From Paragonimus skrjabini miyazakii (Eukaryota > Platyhelminthes > Trematoda > Plagiorchiida > Troglotrematidae): a stretch of DNA of 64,000 bases. The translations under genes were made by a program, and so were the position numbers. Location: NCBI GenBank assembly GCA_014338405.1, contig JTDE01000024.1, positions 116,428 to 180,427 on the forward strand, written 5' to 3'. The first letter of the stretch is position 1; the number at the start of each line of letters is the position of its first letter. Shown here one piece after another: positions 1 to 12,539 of this stretch. The notes under the pieces are model-generated. The model saw only the letters and a list, made by a program, of their open reading frames with translations. It was not told the DNA's origin and did not search any database.

Positions 1-1530
1 AACTGTTCCTATTGAAAATGTGAATCAGACTTAACCAGTTAAAGAATGTACGTCCACGTCAAAAAACGGGTGCATGAAAACTGGGTCAAAATCCCGAGAG
101 AATGATACAACTAGTTGACAAGTTTCATTATGAGCAGAAATATCCCATTATGTTTGAGCCCACCAAACCTCACGCGTAGGATTCCACCTGCATTACGTAT
201 CGAATGAAACGTAAAGCCAATACATCCACAGTACTTTTGTAATAACTTAACAAACATGTGTGAAGCACTCAACTTCAGTCCTAATATAAAAAAATCGTCT
301 AAGATGAGTAGGATCGATACAAAAATATATGGTTTGCGTCTACTCGTAAAACAGTCAACATTGTTGAGTTTGTCTTTAAGTTATTTGCGCAAATCACTCA
401 ACTCACACCGCTGCTAAGGTGCATAGTCTCGAACCAGAAATAATTCACAGACGTGCTGCAGAAATTTGTAGTACAGTACTGAATAATCTAATCTCAAAAA
501 GACGCTATCATGAACTCAGTGGGAGGTCTCTACCTGGTATTAGTTAATCACTCCTGGAGCTGCGTTGAAAGCTAATTTGCAAAACGAATGAAAATGCTGT
601 TGCAGAATGATTGGTACTGAGGTCATTCTTCTATAATTGTTCTTTCTTACATTGAACTTCGTTCTGTTGAGCGTGCACATCCACGTGTCCCATTAAATAG
701 TACATTAAGATTAGTGATCCAGAGGATGTACGAATTAACGCTTGGAAGGATAGTATTCTAGCGGACAAAACTGGTATGAATGAATGTAAAACCCCATACT
801 CTGATGTAAACGTATTATGCCTACTGACTATCCCGTGATTATAAATATATCTATACGTAAAGACAATGTGATCGTTTCGTGAGATACACCCTCTTATTGA
901 GCAGAATAATTGAGTTTGTCAAGAGTTTGCCTAATTTAACTAAGTAAGAGAGTAAAGAAATGTTGCGACGCGTTTTACTCATCCCGCTGGACTCCCTTGG
1001 GAATGAAAGCTTCAACAATCAAAGCTTGATTGGAATGGGACATGGAGATGCGCAACAGATTTCTAATTAGCGCTATCATTTATATTACAGCAAAGATTAA
1101 TATCCATTTTCTGTTTCTGCTATTTCGTCAATTGATTAATTTGTATCATTGTTTGGCCAATGAGTTAAGAATTGGAAACGCTTCAATAATGAAAATAAGC
1201 ATATTTGTGTTTAAAATATTAGGTGCATACAATTTCAACAGGGAATTCCATCCACTCTATAACATGCTTTCTGTGTTCTCGTGTTCAAGTGAGGGTCGGA
1301 ATGATTTCTTATCCTAAGTCAGTCTCAGGGAGAAGTCTCCATTTTTCATCAAATCAATTAACATTGTTGGGTGTCTAACGCCCGCTGGTGTGATTGTCAA
1401 TAAGGTATATATGTGCCTACGCATCTGCCTGTCATACATCATAGGGCGGAATAAAAATAACCAAGTGTTTCATTCCGCTTTCTATTTTTCCCACTGATTA
1501 GTAAAATGTTACACCCTTCGTTTGTTTCAG
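1..1530. other. Unannotated AT-rich DNA
   Basis: I see no recognisable gene, RNA or repeat here. The longest open frame (1030-1317, +) is hydrophobic, matches no family I know, and is of a length expected by chance. The stretch ends at the polypyrimidine tract and AG of the candidate exon that follows. Confidence 0.5.
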
Positions 1531-1588
1531 GATTTAATTTTGCAGTTGGCATCTGCCCAAATGTGTACAAGCCTCCTGATACCGTGCG
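1531..1588 (+). CDS. Candidate internal exon, MRH-domain-like start (partial)
   Basis: This 58-base stretch has strong splice signals on both sides: a pyrimidine-rich tract ending TTTGTTTCAG before it, and GTAAGT after it. Read with two leading bases it encodes FNFAVGICPNVYKPPDTV and leaves two bases. The F-x-F-x-V-x-I-C pattern resembles the strand containing the first cysteine of mannose-6-phosphate-receptor homology domains, which bind mannose-type glycans in the secretory and lysosomal system. That resemblance is short, so the family assignment is inference. Candidate exons at 20295, 53219 and 61659 on the same strand carry later parts of the same pattern. Direct joining to 20295 would break the frame (2+2 bases), so at least one exon between them would be missing from my list. 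It may also be a chance ORF between chance splice sites. Confidence 0.4.
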
Positions 1589-4500
1589 GTAAGTAGTTTC
1601 CATTAGCACATGAGATGTTAGCTTGCTGCTTTGATCTCCTCTAGAGTGTTACCATTTTTACGAGTTTACTGAATTTCTGACTGAGTTAACCGCCGTGATA
1701 TGATACAACACGAACAAACACCCTGGTAGATATGTCAGCATTGTCTGAAACACAGCGACTAACTGTCGACTACCGGAAGCTCTATACGTTGACGCAAGGT
1801 GAATTCAACAGATGACTAGGAAAGGATTTTGGTGTGTACTATGACATTCAACGAAATGCAAGAAACAGAAAACGTCAGGGAGAAATTTGTTCATATAATT
1901 GTCAAATTTAAGATGTGGTGATAAAGTGCGCTAACATTTGGTTGAACATTGAACGACGCTAACTACAGTGAGAAAATTCATCAGTCTACAAAGTGGAAAC
2001 AGTGGAAACGATGGAGTGAATTGTGAGAACAAACCTAAAGTTAACAGCCAACTTTTAGCGAACTAGGAACGCGTTAAATCATTTCGACTTAAATGCCTGA
2101 CGTTCGACTGTACTGAAAATAATCGTAAATTTAGACCACCATAAAACATGGCTGCTTACATGTGTGTATGTATGAAAAATTTTGAACTGACTGTTAACCA
2201 ATTGACTTAAGAGAAGTTCAAACATGAAAAGAATTTGCAACTTGAATAACTAACTAACACAAAACAGTCTTCCGCGTATAAAGTTCACACAAAAAGTCAA
2301 TGAAACAAATTCGCACGATGTATCCAATAACACTTCGTTAAATCTCAACAAATTCATACTGCAATTGGCTGTCTATATAGTAAAATCCACTGTTTGCCAA
2401 TAGGTCAGAAAGATAAACGTGCGTATGGTAATTTGATTTCACCGCGTAGCTTGATTTGAAGCAAGAACACATGGACCAGCCGGTGTCTACAGTTTAGCAG
2501 TTTGTTTTAATGTAAAAGTATCGTTGTAAAAACGTTGTTTCACGAGTCATACGAAGTGTATACCCTGGATAAACTAGAGTCGGAGTATGCGCTGCCACCA
2601 AACAATGGCCAGCTCGACAGTTTTATCATGCAATACTGGAAACTTCATGACATAAATTAGATACCGTTTAATTTATCTAAGTTGAACTGTTCTCCACGAG
2701 TGTCTCTCAAAGTCACTGACGTCGGTAACAAACATTGAGTCGCGTATTACAAAACGCTTTTACTCAGCAGTATCTGCAGCTATTTCTACCACAACTCGAA
2801 GCTCAACGCCCCGAGTAAAGATGTATTGCTAATCGGATTCGCATTGAAAGACGGAACATATCCTGAGTTGGGCTGAACGTTTGATGGATCAGAATGTTGT
2901 TTCCATTACGTTGCCGACACGAAGTTGACAATGGGCCTCGTTAATTTCTCAAGATCTCATGAGTGCACATCACAGCCTGAATGCTACTGAGGCAGCTCGA
3001 GTCATTTACGCGACCGACAACAGTCGGTCGTTGAGCTTCCCGCAAGCGCCTGAAACAACGTCAACCGATTATCACTTTGTCATTGTCACGGTAACAAACT
3101 TCAGTGCACATACAACATAACGTAGGTCAATTATTTTTGCACAGTCGTAGTGCTAACGTTTCGCCGTATGTAAACTTGTTGCTGAATATTGAAACTCTGT
3201 GAACAAATCAAAGGTTTTGATGCAGCCAATCAACAGTACAGTGACGGACAGAAAAATATGTATATATTTGTAACTAATGTGTGCGGCAGTGGTACAATGA
3301 CACAATCTATTGGTTGGTAAGTTAATGAAACTTTATTCAGAATTGAACATCGTAGTTCTAACAGATGAACTGAAACCTGTTAAGAACAGCGTCATCATGA
3401 AGAAACACTACCATTCAAAATATATGTTGGTTGATACGGGAGGCTTGTGCAGTAGGTACCCAAAGTTGGAAAACAAACTTTCCAGAAATAAATGATCATA
3501 TTTTAGGGTTGGAAATGAGCAAAATCCTTCTCAACGCAGTTATCATTTTGGCAAAATTCAGTTTGTTTACAGATCGATCTGTGGGCGGTTCACCGAGGCA
3601 CACACGTCCGGTCACGGGGAATCGATATCTATCGCTTCGGCCCGCCGGAATCTGACCAATAAGCGATCAAAGACTCTAATCATTTGCTTACTCGCCAGTT
3701 CACTTTTCCTCAGGCACCCTAAACCGAAGTCCATTAGATGAGTTGTGAACATTGTGAACAATGTACTTCGGATCTGTATCCTCTTGTAGTTGTGAGACCA
3801 CATAAAACAGCAGTGTAGTGATATTTTTTGCGGATTTCTAATTCTGAATTCCTGGTAAGCCTTACCAATGCTTGCCTCAACATACGATAATTCATCACTC
3901 TTTAACAGTTTCCTACTCGACAAGGCGAACTGCATTCGAGAATCATTCGTTAATTTACACTAATTTTATTGATCCTCATCTAGTTACAAAGAACAGTAGT
4001 ATTGACTTCTATGTTACTCATGAGCGCATGCATACCTTGACGAATTTAGATCATTCTACCCACTTCGTCTTATTCTCATTTATCGAGCCTTATCCAATTA
4101 AGTTGTCTGTACCACAAGCAATGCCATTCCGTGCGAGAAAAAATTATTTGTTCTCTCTCCGAAAGTTGGTTTCTGTTTGACGCAGCGCAATAAGTTAAAA
4201 CCTAGTTGAAAATAGGAATACAAGACTAGACAGGGTAGATTGTTTTGGGGGTATACAGCATATTTTAAGGCTGATATTTAGGAGGAAGCTGGACGATAAG
4301 AACCAATATTTCACGTGAAATTGATTTGGTAGACTGTTACGATTAGATGTATACTTTAAAAAAACTTGAACCCAAAAATTACTCTAAGGACCAGTGAATA
4401 AAGACGCACATTCTGACAAATTGCAGCAAATAGGCACAAGTGATATATGACATGGTGCGTAATTTCTAATTTCCACACATGTAAATCACTACCTAACTAT

Positions 4501-6784
4501 CTCAAAGTATCTTAGTAATACAGTTATTAATCCGCACTCATTTTAAAGTCAGAGTATTATCAATTAATCATCGCTCGCACGGAGTCATAGTTCAAACATT
4601 CCTATCTACACTGGTAAGACACTGAAAAGATGCCAACCACGGTGTTCCACAGAGTAGCAGTTCGCACATTCAGGTCACATATGGATTGTAACTAAGTTAA
4701 CCCATCGGTACTAAGATCTACAGAGAAGAAGTAATAGCTTAAGGAAGAGAGACGCACTGTCGACACGACCATTTTTTCAAATGATGAAGATTAGCAGCGG
4801 AAGTTTCGGTAAATTGAAGGATTCTTTTCCGAATGCTCCGAAAAATCACAGGGAATGCATCACTAACTTTGACTCTGCGACTTAGTCGGATAATGTGTTT
4901 CGCTACTGTCGATGTTATCACACGTGTATATGGAGTCCTAGCTCATTTTCCATCTTGGTTCACTATACCACACATAAGGTTTCAGCTTTATTTGGTTTGG
5001 ATACAGCGGTCTTCAGAAGATCCTTTGTCCTAGTTGACAAACTGTCATTTAGATATGAGAGTTTCAGGTTCACTGTCCTGTTTATTACGGCTGTTTTCTC
5101 TACTTTTGAAGAACTGCCGCTGGTGCGTTTTCCGGCAAAATTTGCATGTATTTTTGTCCAAGTAGACTTTCTGTAGTTAGACCTTCTTATCGTGTGAAAC
5201 TCTGTCTCACTGTATGAAATCAGTTACACCTTCGTTTGTGGTTAGAAAGTATGAAATGTAACTTCGGAGGAAGTCACGCAGTATCCGTCTTCCGATTTTT
5301 CAAACATGTTCAGTAAGTAAACGACGCATATTAAATTGACACCCGTATCAAGCCAAGAGCTTTTGGAAAGAAGAGACTCTAGAGGTTTCCCAGTGGTCAC
5401 GCCTTTAAATTGGGCTATCCGTCAGTTTTCCGAAATGATTTTCACTAATTTCGGCCTTGTTACTTCATTTTTAACATATATGACGCAAGGAACCTAAAAT
5501 ACGACACCAGTAACAAGACTTTTGTGCCCATTTGAGTAGCGACTCCATTAAAAGTAACTGTGAAGGTTCCAGGAATACAAAAATGAAGTAGTTAAATTAG
5601 CTCAACCCCAGAGCTTCGACGCAATAGTAATAACAACCGAACTAAACAAAACAAGAAATTTATCCCTCGAGCGAAATTGTACAACTTATAGTCAGCAATG
5701 TAATAAAACAACAGTAATGAAAAATAGGTTCAGTGACAATCATCACAGTAACAAGTAATCACTATGATCAAATTCAGCTTGGAAGACAGAACGAACATAA
5801 CCACTAAACATATATGGAAAAGATGTCATGGGTCTTCACAATTGCGTGCTGATTTAATCTGAACAAAGTCACTCGTCATAGTGGAAACAGCGAAGCGGTG
5901 TTATGGTATTAGTAAACTGGTTCACACAGATATCACAGTAAGTAATGTGTGTTATTATTCATTGCACGACCCATGGAACTACCGTCCGTAATTATAATTT
6001 TCTCGGTAGCTGAACCGGTATCTGTCTAGAAAAAAAATTATTGCGCACATAGGCTCTACAGGAGATTACCAAACGCTACTTGGAAGCGATTAAAAAACTG
6101 CGGTTGTGAAGTTCAGGGAAGTAACTTGTTATGCCTAAGTAGCTCCCTCATATTTTCGCACATAATCAGCCAAAAGGTATGCGGATTTTCATCCTGAAAT
6201 TTATGTAGACATTATATGGATGGACGGGTAACTGTGTTCAAAGCAAATTTCTACCAACATTCTATTGCACTCTTAAACAGACGTACAAAGGAACGGAAAT
6301 ATTTAACGCACATTCTCTGTTCGAAATCTATAAGGTTAGGCCCGACAACCGAGTAGGTTGTCATCAGTCGCAAGCTTAAATCATGCAGATTATGTGAGAC
6401 ATATCACTGGTAACACACATAAATTCTTTGCAACACCAATAGCATGACTCCTTATTCTCTACAGAACTCCCTCTCATGAAATGACAGTGTGTTTCCTGCC
6501 GATTAGTTCTATTGAGTACAATCTTTTGACAACGCAGTTCAGAAAAATGTAGCTGTTTTTTTCTTTTTAGCTTAGAGAGTAAAATACCACGAAAGCAACT
6601 GATAACTTGAGAACATTTGAGAACAAGTTCAAGCGGAATGTGTGTGATTTCGACTAGGTGAGTTATCGATTGCGGTCAGCAGAGCAGTTACCCACTCTGT
6701 TGAGGCAATCATGCAGTCTGTTTACTATACGCAAGTGAATGTGGCTGACTGTTTACGTACGACGATTCAATCAGGCGTATTGAA
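1589..6784. other. Unannotated DNA, possible intron
   Basis: No family is recognisable. There is a 107-codon open frame on the - strand (3612-3935) and 60-100-codon frames at 3310-3655, 3872-4180 and 4833-5176. None has a recognisable domain, and they overlap in several frames as chance ORFs do. The sequence is low in GC and shows no tandem array. Confidence 0.5.
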
Positions 6785-6990
6785 GCCATGGTGAACATTG
6801 CCGTCTCATGAAAGCTTAGGTGGATTTCCAGTCCCGGCAAGGATATGCACTAATGATAGAATCAAAACTCGGGTACAGCGCTATTTTTCGAATGGTGTTG
6901 ACTGGAAGGTTTTTGAGAATGCGGCAGCTGCGATCATTTGCGAGTAGTGTTCAGCGTATAACAACTGAATCTTTCAATAGCTATTAGTAA
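6785..6990 (+). mobile_element. Decayed tRNA-derived SINE, copy A
   Basis: This is an old copy of the SINE best seen at 22276-22505. In order it has a remnant of the tRNA-like head (CATTGCCGTCTCATG), a B-box-like TTTCCAGTCCCGGC, the GGATATGCACTA segment, a CTCGGGT remnant of hammerhead stem III, the ACTGGAAGG...GCGGCAGCTGCGATC body and the GTGTTCAGC tail. The hammerhead core is destroyed: CTGACGA has become CTAATGA-like, and the two sides of stem I no longer pair. SINEs of this kind are transcribed by RNA polymerase III and copied by a LINE in trans. Confidence 0.55.
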
Positions 6991-8490
6991 AGGAATTGTT
7001 GTATATTTCTTCTGACAAGCCTCGTTGGTTTTATTCCTAGGTGGTGGACATTAATAGCCAAATTTTGTTAGTGTCCGTTTGATAGCACTGCTGTCTCAAA
7101 CAGGAAGAAAGTCATCGGGTGAACGGCGTAGCGAACAACCTCGTTTTGGGTTGTTCATGACCAGGTCAAATTCGTAGCGTTTATATGAAACAGTATTGTC
7201 GCGACGAAGCGAACACAAGTAACAAGTCCAAACAGGATGATAGATACACGGGACGACAACGTTTTGGTACAAATATATTGCAACCATGTTGCATCTGGAA
7301 ATTGAGCAAGTATAATAGTTTACTAGTTCCTGTGACATTAGTTACATGGGTCGCACTACCGGGCGCTTACCTGGGTGTATCTGTTAACATCATTCAGCGT
7401 GGATCAATAGCGGAAACACCAAGTCAATTACTGGCACAGCTGTGGGATAACTTGTCGATTCGTTCCAAACCGTCAACCTGGCCTCTTCTTTTCCCCAGAC
7501 TTACCGAGTCATCGGTAGTTAGCTGAAAACTGTGAGATACGGAATTTTCGTCACAACTGATCCGATCGAAATCCAACTGAATAATCCACCCTTGTGCGTA
7601 CACAAATGCTTTGTTCAAACTTTAAGACTACCACGACCCATAACCCATACCATGTCCGATAAAACTGCTACGGTTGCAGTTGAGTCATATTTGTGATGTA
7701 ATTATACCAAAACGTTATCTCCATATCTTTCTGTGACCTGACTGGCCTCTTTGTGTTTGTTACTTATTTTGTTTGGTTTGTCCCGACAACACTATCTCAT
7801 ATAAATATCATGAAACTGGTATGATGAATAATGGATACCAGTCCATTTGCTAAAACGTTTTTCTGATGAACACAATCCATCCTTAACAGAAGAACCAAGG
7901 GGGATATGGCAGTTCGTCCTTCTAAAGCGGAAGGTCAGTTAAAATTTAACTATAATGGAGCTAACAAAAATAACAAATTGCCACAAAAAAATCCGAAAGC
8001 TAAGCAACTCCATATACTGTGCTTGCGCAGCCATATCTCCGAAAATCAAAACGAAACCAGCCGGCAGGGAAACAGCTTGAATAAGCGGTGCACAAAAACA
8101 GTGATAAAACACCCCTGCATAAAATATTGTCTACAAATAATTAAACTTATTGTAAGTTGCTTGTTGGTTAGTTGGTAATGTGGACTCCGTCTGCCATTCA
8201 GATCATTATTTTTGAACGGGTTCCTATGAGCTAGCAGATACACTGGAAGGTGATTCGGTGAATTCGTAAGCTATGTGCTTGTTTGACGTTGAAAATCTCA
8301 CTGTTCGTAAGATAGATAACAATCATGACCATTTCTATGTCCAGAATTGTGATTTAGAATATCACTTCGGCGTATACAGGAAACATTAGGTTCACTTTTG
8401 AGCGACGTGTTAACAGATACATAAACAGAGTAGCTGTGGGCTGGCTTTTAAATTCTAGTTTAGGGCTGATTAAACACTATACTGTGGAAA
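6991..8490. other. Unannotated DNA
   Basis: A 113-codon frame (7185-7526, +) has no recognisable domain. No RNA, exon or repeat can be supported. Confidence 0.45.
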
Positions 8491-9175
8491 CCATATCGTG
8501 CAAACGGTATGTTGACATTATTTTGATGTTCATTAATTTTGAGCATTAGTACCTCTGGTAAGCTGCTAGCAGAACAGTTGAGGTTAAGGGAAACGTTACT
8601 GGTAAACGGACATCCTGAAAAACTCACAGAAGCACACAACCTGATAACCAAGACAAAACAACCAAATCCAAAGGCTGAGAGGAAATTTTTTCCGTTTCAC
8701 AGTTCAAAGAATATCATCAAGCGATTGGCGTCAGACACAAATTGGAGTCTTCTCTATCTTGCACGCTTGCAGCTACCAAGTTGTACTTGGTCCGAACCCC
8801 CGAAGGATCAGTTTTACTTAATCGTGGAAGTGGTTTATCAAAATATACCGTTTATCACGCTGTTTACCAGTTCAAGAGCAGAACAACCCGACTAGTTCAG
8901 CAAGTGGCTAAAGACTTTTCTAACTGGTTAAAAAACCGGCTACACAAAACTCTCGAATCGGCTAATCTGTTGCTCAGAACCATACGGCATCGATTGCTGA
9001 GCACGTAATCACAATAAAACTTCAAATCGTTCCACCTAGTTCGATCAAAGTATGCTCTCTCAATGAGAACCGGAAGCTACTCGCATTTTGCGAAGCTACC
9101 TTGACCCAAACTTATTATGTGTGCGCGAAATGGACTGAAGCAACTCACGTGGTAGCCGTGATGCTGATAAGATGA
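8491..9175 (+). pseudogene. Penelope-like element remnant: RT tail plus GIY-YIG
   Basis: This is a decayed piece of a Penelope-like retroelement, whose single protein joins a reverse transcriptase to a GIY-YIG endonuclease. At 8499 the frame reads CKRYVDIILMF, the RT catalytic motif C with its second Asp changed to Ile. About 100 residues are then deleted. From 8542 another frame gives the linker typical of the family (LLAEQLRLRETLLVNGHPEK). From 8742 a third frame gives the nuclease region (YHAVYQFKS...FSNWLK), in which the YIG strand is gone. From 8987 a fourth frame gives SIAEHVI and NRKLLAFCEATLT, the usual C-terminus, ending at the stop at 9173-9175. With three frame changes and a lost catalytic residue it cannot be active. 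The family call rests on several blocks in the right order. Confidence 0.7.
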
Positions 9176-10469
9176 CACCTGCGTGTCCATCATCTACACG
9201 TTATAATTTGTCTACTGTTTATAATCTGCATGATTTACGTTCTTGACTGATGAGACCAAACAAAACGTTAGTATATTGCAGCATAGGTCTTCTTTCTGCG
9301 CTGATCAAGTCTCCGATTGGAGTCCAATATTGCAATTTACGTTTCTGTAATTCATTAAACCCAAATTTCGAGACTTATCATATTCACATAATTTACAGTA
9401 ATGCAGTAATAACTGCTGAAGTGTTGGGCTGATTCAAACAGACATTAACGCAGACCACTGGATTGATTGACATCTCTACAGCTGGCTAATGTTTATAGGT
9501 TTCAGCCCGATTAAAATGCACGATAGTGTTGACCTTTCTCCTATGGAAAGATGGGTTTTGTGATCGCCAGTTGCATGCCTACTTGCCATAGCTTACATCC
9601 TCAGTTTGAATGAAAATATAGTTGAGTTTAGCTACTGTGTTGGGGTATGTGCAAATAAACCTTACACGATATATGAACTACATTAAAAAAAGAAACCGAA
9701 ATTGTTTTTGTTGTTCCCCCTGGTTTGTCTGTAACAAAAAGATTTGACAACAATTAGAGAGCGCTGCTTAGCAATGTGGCAAAGCTTGGAGACCTCAAGC
9801 TCTTCCCTGTTGAATCTCGAGTCCTTTTTTATCCCGGAAGTTGAACTCGGATATGTGTTTGTGAAACAAGCAAGTTTGTAAATTTATAAATGGTTTCGCA
9901 TATGCCATGACCTAATTACCGCATTCAAACCTTTAACAAGTAATATTGGATGTAATGCGTCGTCTCGATAACCGTATATTTAACACTATTCACTCAAGTT
10001 GAAAACATTTATTCTACTTGAGGTTCTGATCAATATTCATATAATATAGTAGTTGAGTGATCCAGTAACACTCACATATGATGGTAGCCGTTTTATTTAG
10101 ATATACATTCAAGTTAAGCTTGAGGATATTTGTTTCAAACAGTTATAGAGCACCGACTTATGAAAGCATAAATTAATGACTGAGAGTAATGGCTGCTTCT
10201 GATGTAACACTTTTAGAGCACATGAACAGAAGCAACGTGGTATTTCAATACACCATCAGCTTGCTTGAGTAAAAATGTGACAAAAACATTACCACTTTCA
10301 GAACACAAATTATAAAACGGATTTTCTTAGTAATTCATCATCTTGTCGATCCAATGACAGTGCACATCGTAACAGAAATAGAGTATCTAATTTAACAAAC
10401 TTACATTCGTAATGATCACACCATTATAAATGCACACAGAAAATGTCATCACTCGCTGTTCAGAATATA
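9176..10469. other. Unannotated DNA
   Basis: Nothing recognisable. AT-rich, with no open frame above 60 codons. Confidence 0.5.
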
Positions 10470-11117
10470 GAACAGATTTAGGCCCACTGCCCGAAGTCAC
10501 TTGTCCCCTTGCCTGTGTGTGTGGGGGACCTTTGCTGCTACCTCAGCGTGGTGATCAAGCTTGTGTGCTGTTTTTGGCCGGCGGGCTATGATGCGTGCGA
10601 CTGCAGTCTTTGCAGATTCAACCGTGTCAGACTGGCCAAAGGAGAGCTGTCGATGGCGCCAGTGTATTGTGTTTTGGTTTAGTTTAATGTTTGCTCTTGT
10701 CTGGTCTGATTAGTGTGTTTGTGATAGGTTTGTCTGTGCACTATTATTTTTCCTGTTTGTGTTTTGACTGATAAGCCTGCTCTAGGTGATTGATGCTGTT
10801 GTATATATGTGTGTACGTGTGTGTTATGCGTCTCCTGTTCCCTTGCGGTACAGGCTCTTGAGTCAAAGACTTTGGTTGGGGGCCTTGGTCGCTCTTCTGT
10901 CTAGGTCTGGGCCTTGTAACAGTATCCATAGCCCACGTAAACTAAGATATCACAATGTAAACTGAATACCAAACTGCATCGGTCGTCGCGCAGGATAAGC
11001 CGGGTCGCCCTATCAACTGTTTGTGCCAGGATGGATAGGTGAAAATATGCTACTGCCAATCATTCACCTTCATACTGTCCCCGCAACATGAATCCTCGAG
11101 CAGATAATGCTTACTCA
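10470..11117 (+). other. Possible 5' untranslated region of the RTE element
   Basis: This stretch is richer in G and T than its surroundings (long TGTGTG and TTGTTTG runs around 10515-10830) and directly precedes the RTE endonuclease on the same strand. It has no coding frame of its own. RTE-type LINEs often carry a leader of this size, so I infer it is the 5' leader. Its upstream boundary, at about 10470, is set only by the change in composition. Confidence 0.35.
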
Positions 11118-11129
11118 AGTTTTAGTGAC

Positions 11130-11968
11130 CAGAAATCCAGCCTGAAACAGGCTCGGGAACTCAAGACGCTCTGCGTTGGCGCATGGAAAGTTCGCACGCT
11201 GCTGGATCAATGCAGCTGAAATGGACGGCCAGAACGGCGCACTACACTGGTCACGATGGAACTGTGTTGCTATGGAATCGACGTGGCAATCTTGAACGAG
11301 ACAAAGCTTGCAGGCTAAGGTAAGCTTCGAGATGCAGAAGCTGGGTATCCCGACTGGATAGTTTACTCGATAGGCGGTGCTCGGGAGCATGGTATCTGTT
11401 TCGCAGTCGTTGATCGCATCAGTGCTTTGATGATAAGCGAACCGCATGGTGTCAGCCCTCGAACGCTGTCTATGCGCCTGCGACTCGGTCGAGGTAAGTG
11501 TGCCACATTTATAAGTGTTCATGGTCCAACTATGTGCCACACTGATGATAAAAAGGACCAGTTCTATGATCAACTGTCCGCCACAATCCGGTCGATGCCG
11601 GAGAGTGATCGACTATTTGTTCTGGATGAATTGAACGCTCGAGTTGGGCGCGACTCGATAGTCTGGTCGGACCCTACGACATTGGTTCAATCAACAAGAA
11701 CGGTGATGGTCTGCTCCACCTGTGTGCTACTCACGAGCTGGCTATCACGAACATGCGATTCCAGCTGGATGCGAACGAGATCACAACGTGCAGTCATCCA
11801 CGAAACGGCCACGTGATTGTGCGACAGCGCGACATTCGGAAAGTGCGTATCACACGGGTGATGCGCGACGCTGAAAGTCGCACTGATCATAGAATGGTCA
11901 GGACCAAATGGCTTATCCATGTTTGTGAGCCCGGACTGGAGAACTGTGAGCTGAGGGTCGCTTTTTAG
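11130..11968 (+). pseudogene. RTE apurinic-type endonuclease domain (broken)
   Basis: This domain nicks target DNA to start reverse transcription. The frame from 11130 reads SSLKQARELKTLCVGAWKVR, the usual LINE start, followed by the metal-binding Glu strand as AILNETKLAG. Next come APT-like VHGPTMCHTDD and DRLFVLDELNARVGRD, where the family has G-D-F-N. Here the catalytic Asp is replaced by Glu, in the order D-E-L-N. Two in-frame stops lie in the first third. The frame shifts between 11660 and 11678, and the second half (ITNMRFQLDANEITTCSHPR, then ESRTDHRMVRTKW) keeps the terminal T-D-H motif. Broken and inactive; the identification is secure from motif order. Confidence 0.85.
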
Positions 11969-12539
11969 TGTGCCGTTGCCGGTCGTCTGCACAACGCTTT
12001 TGTATCCACTACTCCGGAGGGCATGCGGCAATTCACCGAAGAACCGTTAACGGTAGCACACACCGGACGATGTGTCATACGTCAGAAACGTCCGGATTGG
12101 TTCGATTACAATGTGATGATCTCTTAACTGATGCGAGAGAAGAATGCCGCGTTTTTTACCTCCTCGCTAGACCCAGACAGTGTAGCGAAGAGGGGTCACG
12201 TCCCAGGGTATCTGCCATCAACTGGCCAAACTTGTTCACGGAATCATGGACAACTGATGAAGGATGCAGGGCAAACATATGCACGGTTCCGCACATCGTC
12301 GACAACTTAAGGAGTTCTACGATTCGCCCAAAGCGATATTTTGTCCATCGATCCACTGAAGTACTGGTAGAGGTGGACACTGACTGTTCTTACACCCAGC
12401 CAGAGGACATCATTAAAATCCAGCTCGGACATATGGTAACATAATGAACCGGCATGCTACCATAAATTGGGTGACCGTGAACAGCTCGCCTCAACAAGCC
12501 ATCAAACCTTCACTTGATCTCGCACCGAATTTGCTGTAG
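11969..12539 (+). pseudogene. RTE linker between endonuclease and RT (broken)
   Basis: This is the spacer of the RTE polyprotein. RPDWFDYNVMI near 12090 matches the conserved D-W-F-D-E-N segment, and LKEFYDSPKA near 12305 matches the following segment. Frames change several times. A 158-codon open frame from 11968 to 12444 is only a chance opening across the shifts and not a separate gene. Confidence 0.65.

Noticed and set aside
3612..3935. 107-codon minus-strand frame as a gene
   Set aside because: No domain, no splice signals that extend it, and a length within chance for this composition.
7185..7526. 113-codon plus-strand frame as a gene
   Set aside because: No recognisable motif, overlapping frames on the other strand, and no supporting context.
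10525..10560. An 11-base match (CCTCAGCGTGG) between the RTE leader and the reverse of the tRNA-like anticodon arm at 40776-40786
   Set aside because: Too short and not part of a longer alignment; it could be chance in 64 kb.
11115..11573. 152-codon minus-strand frame
   Set aside because: It is antisense to the RTE endonuclease, which is clearly coding on the plus strand in the past.
11968..12444. 158-codon open frame as a separate gene
   Set aside because: It lies within the RTE element between endonuclease and RT. The real RTE linker is readable in other frames there, so this is a chance opening.
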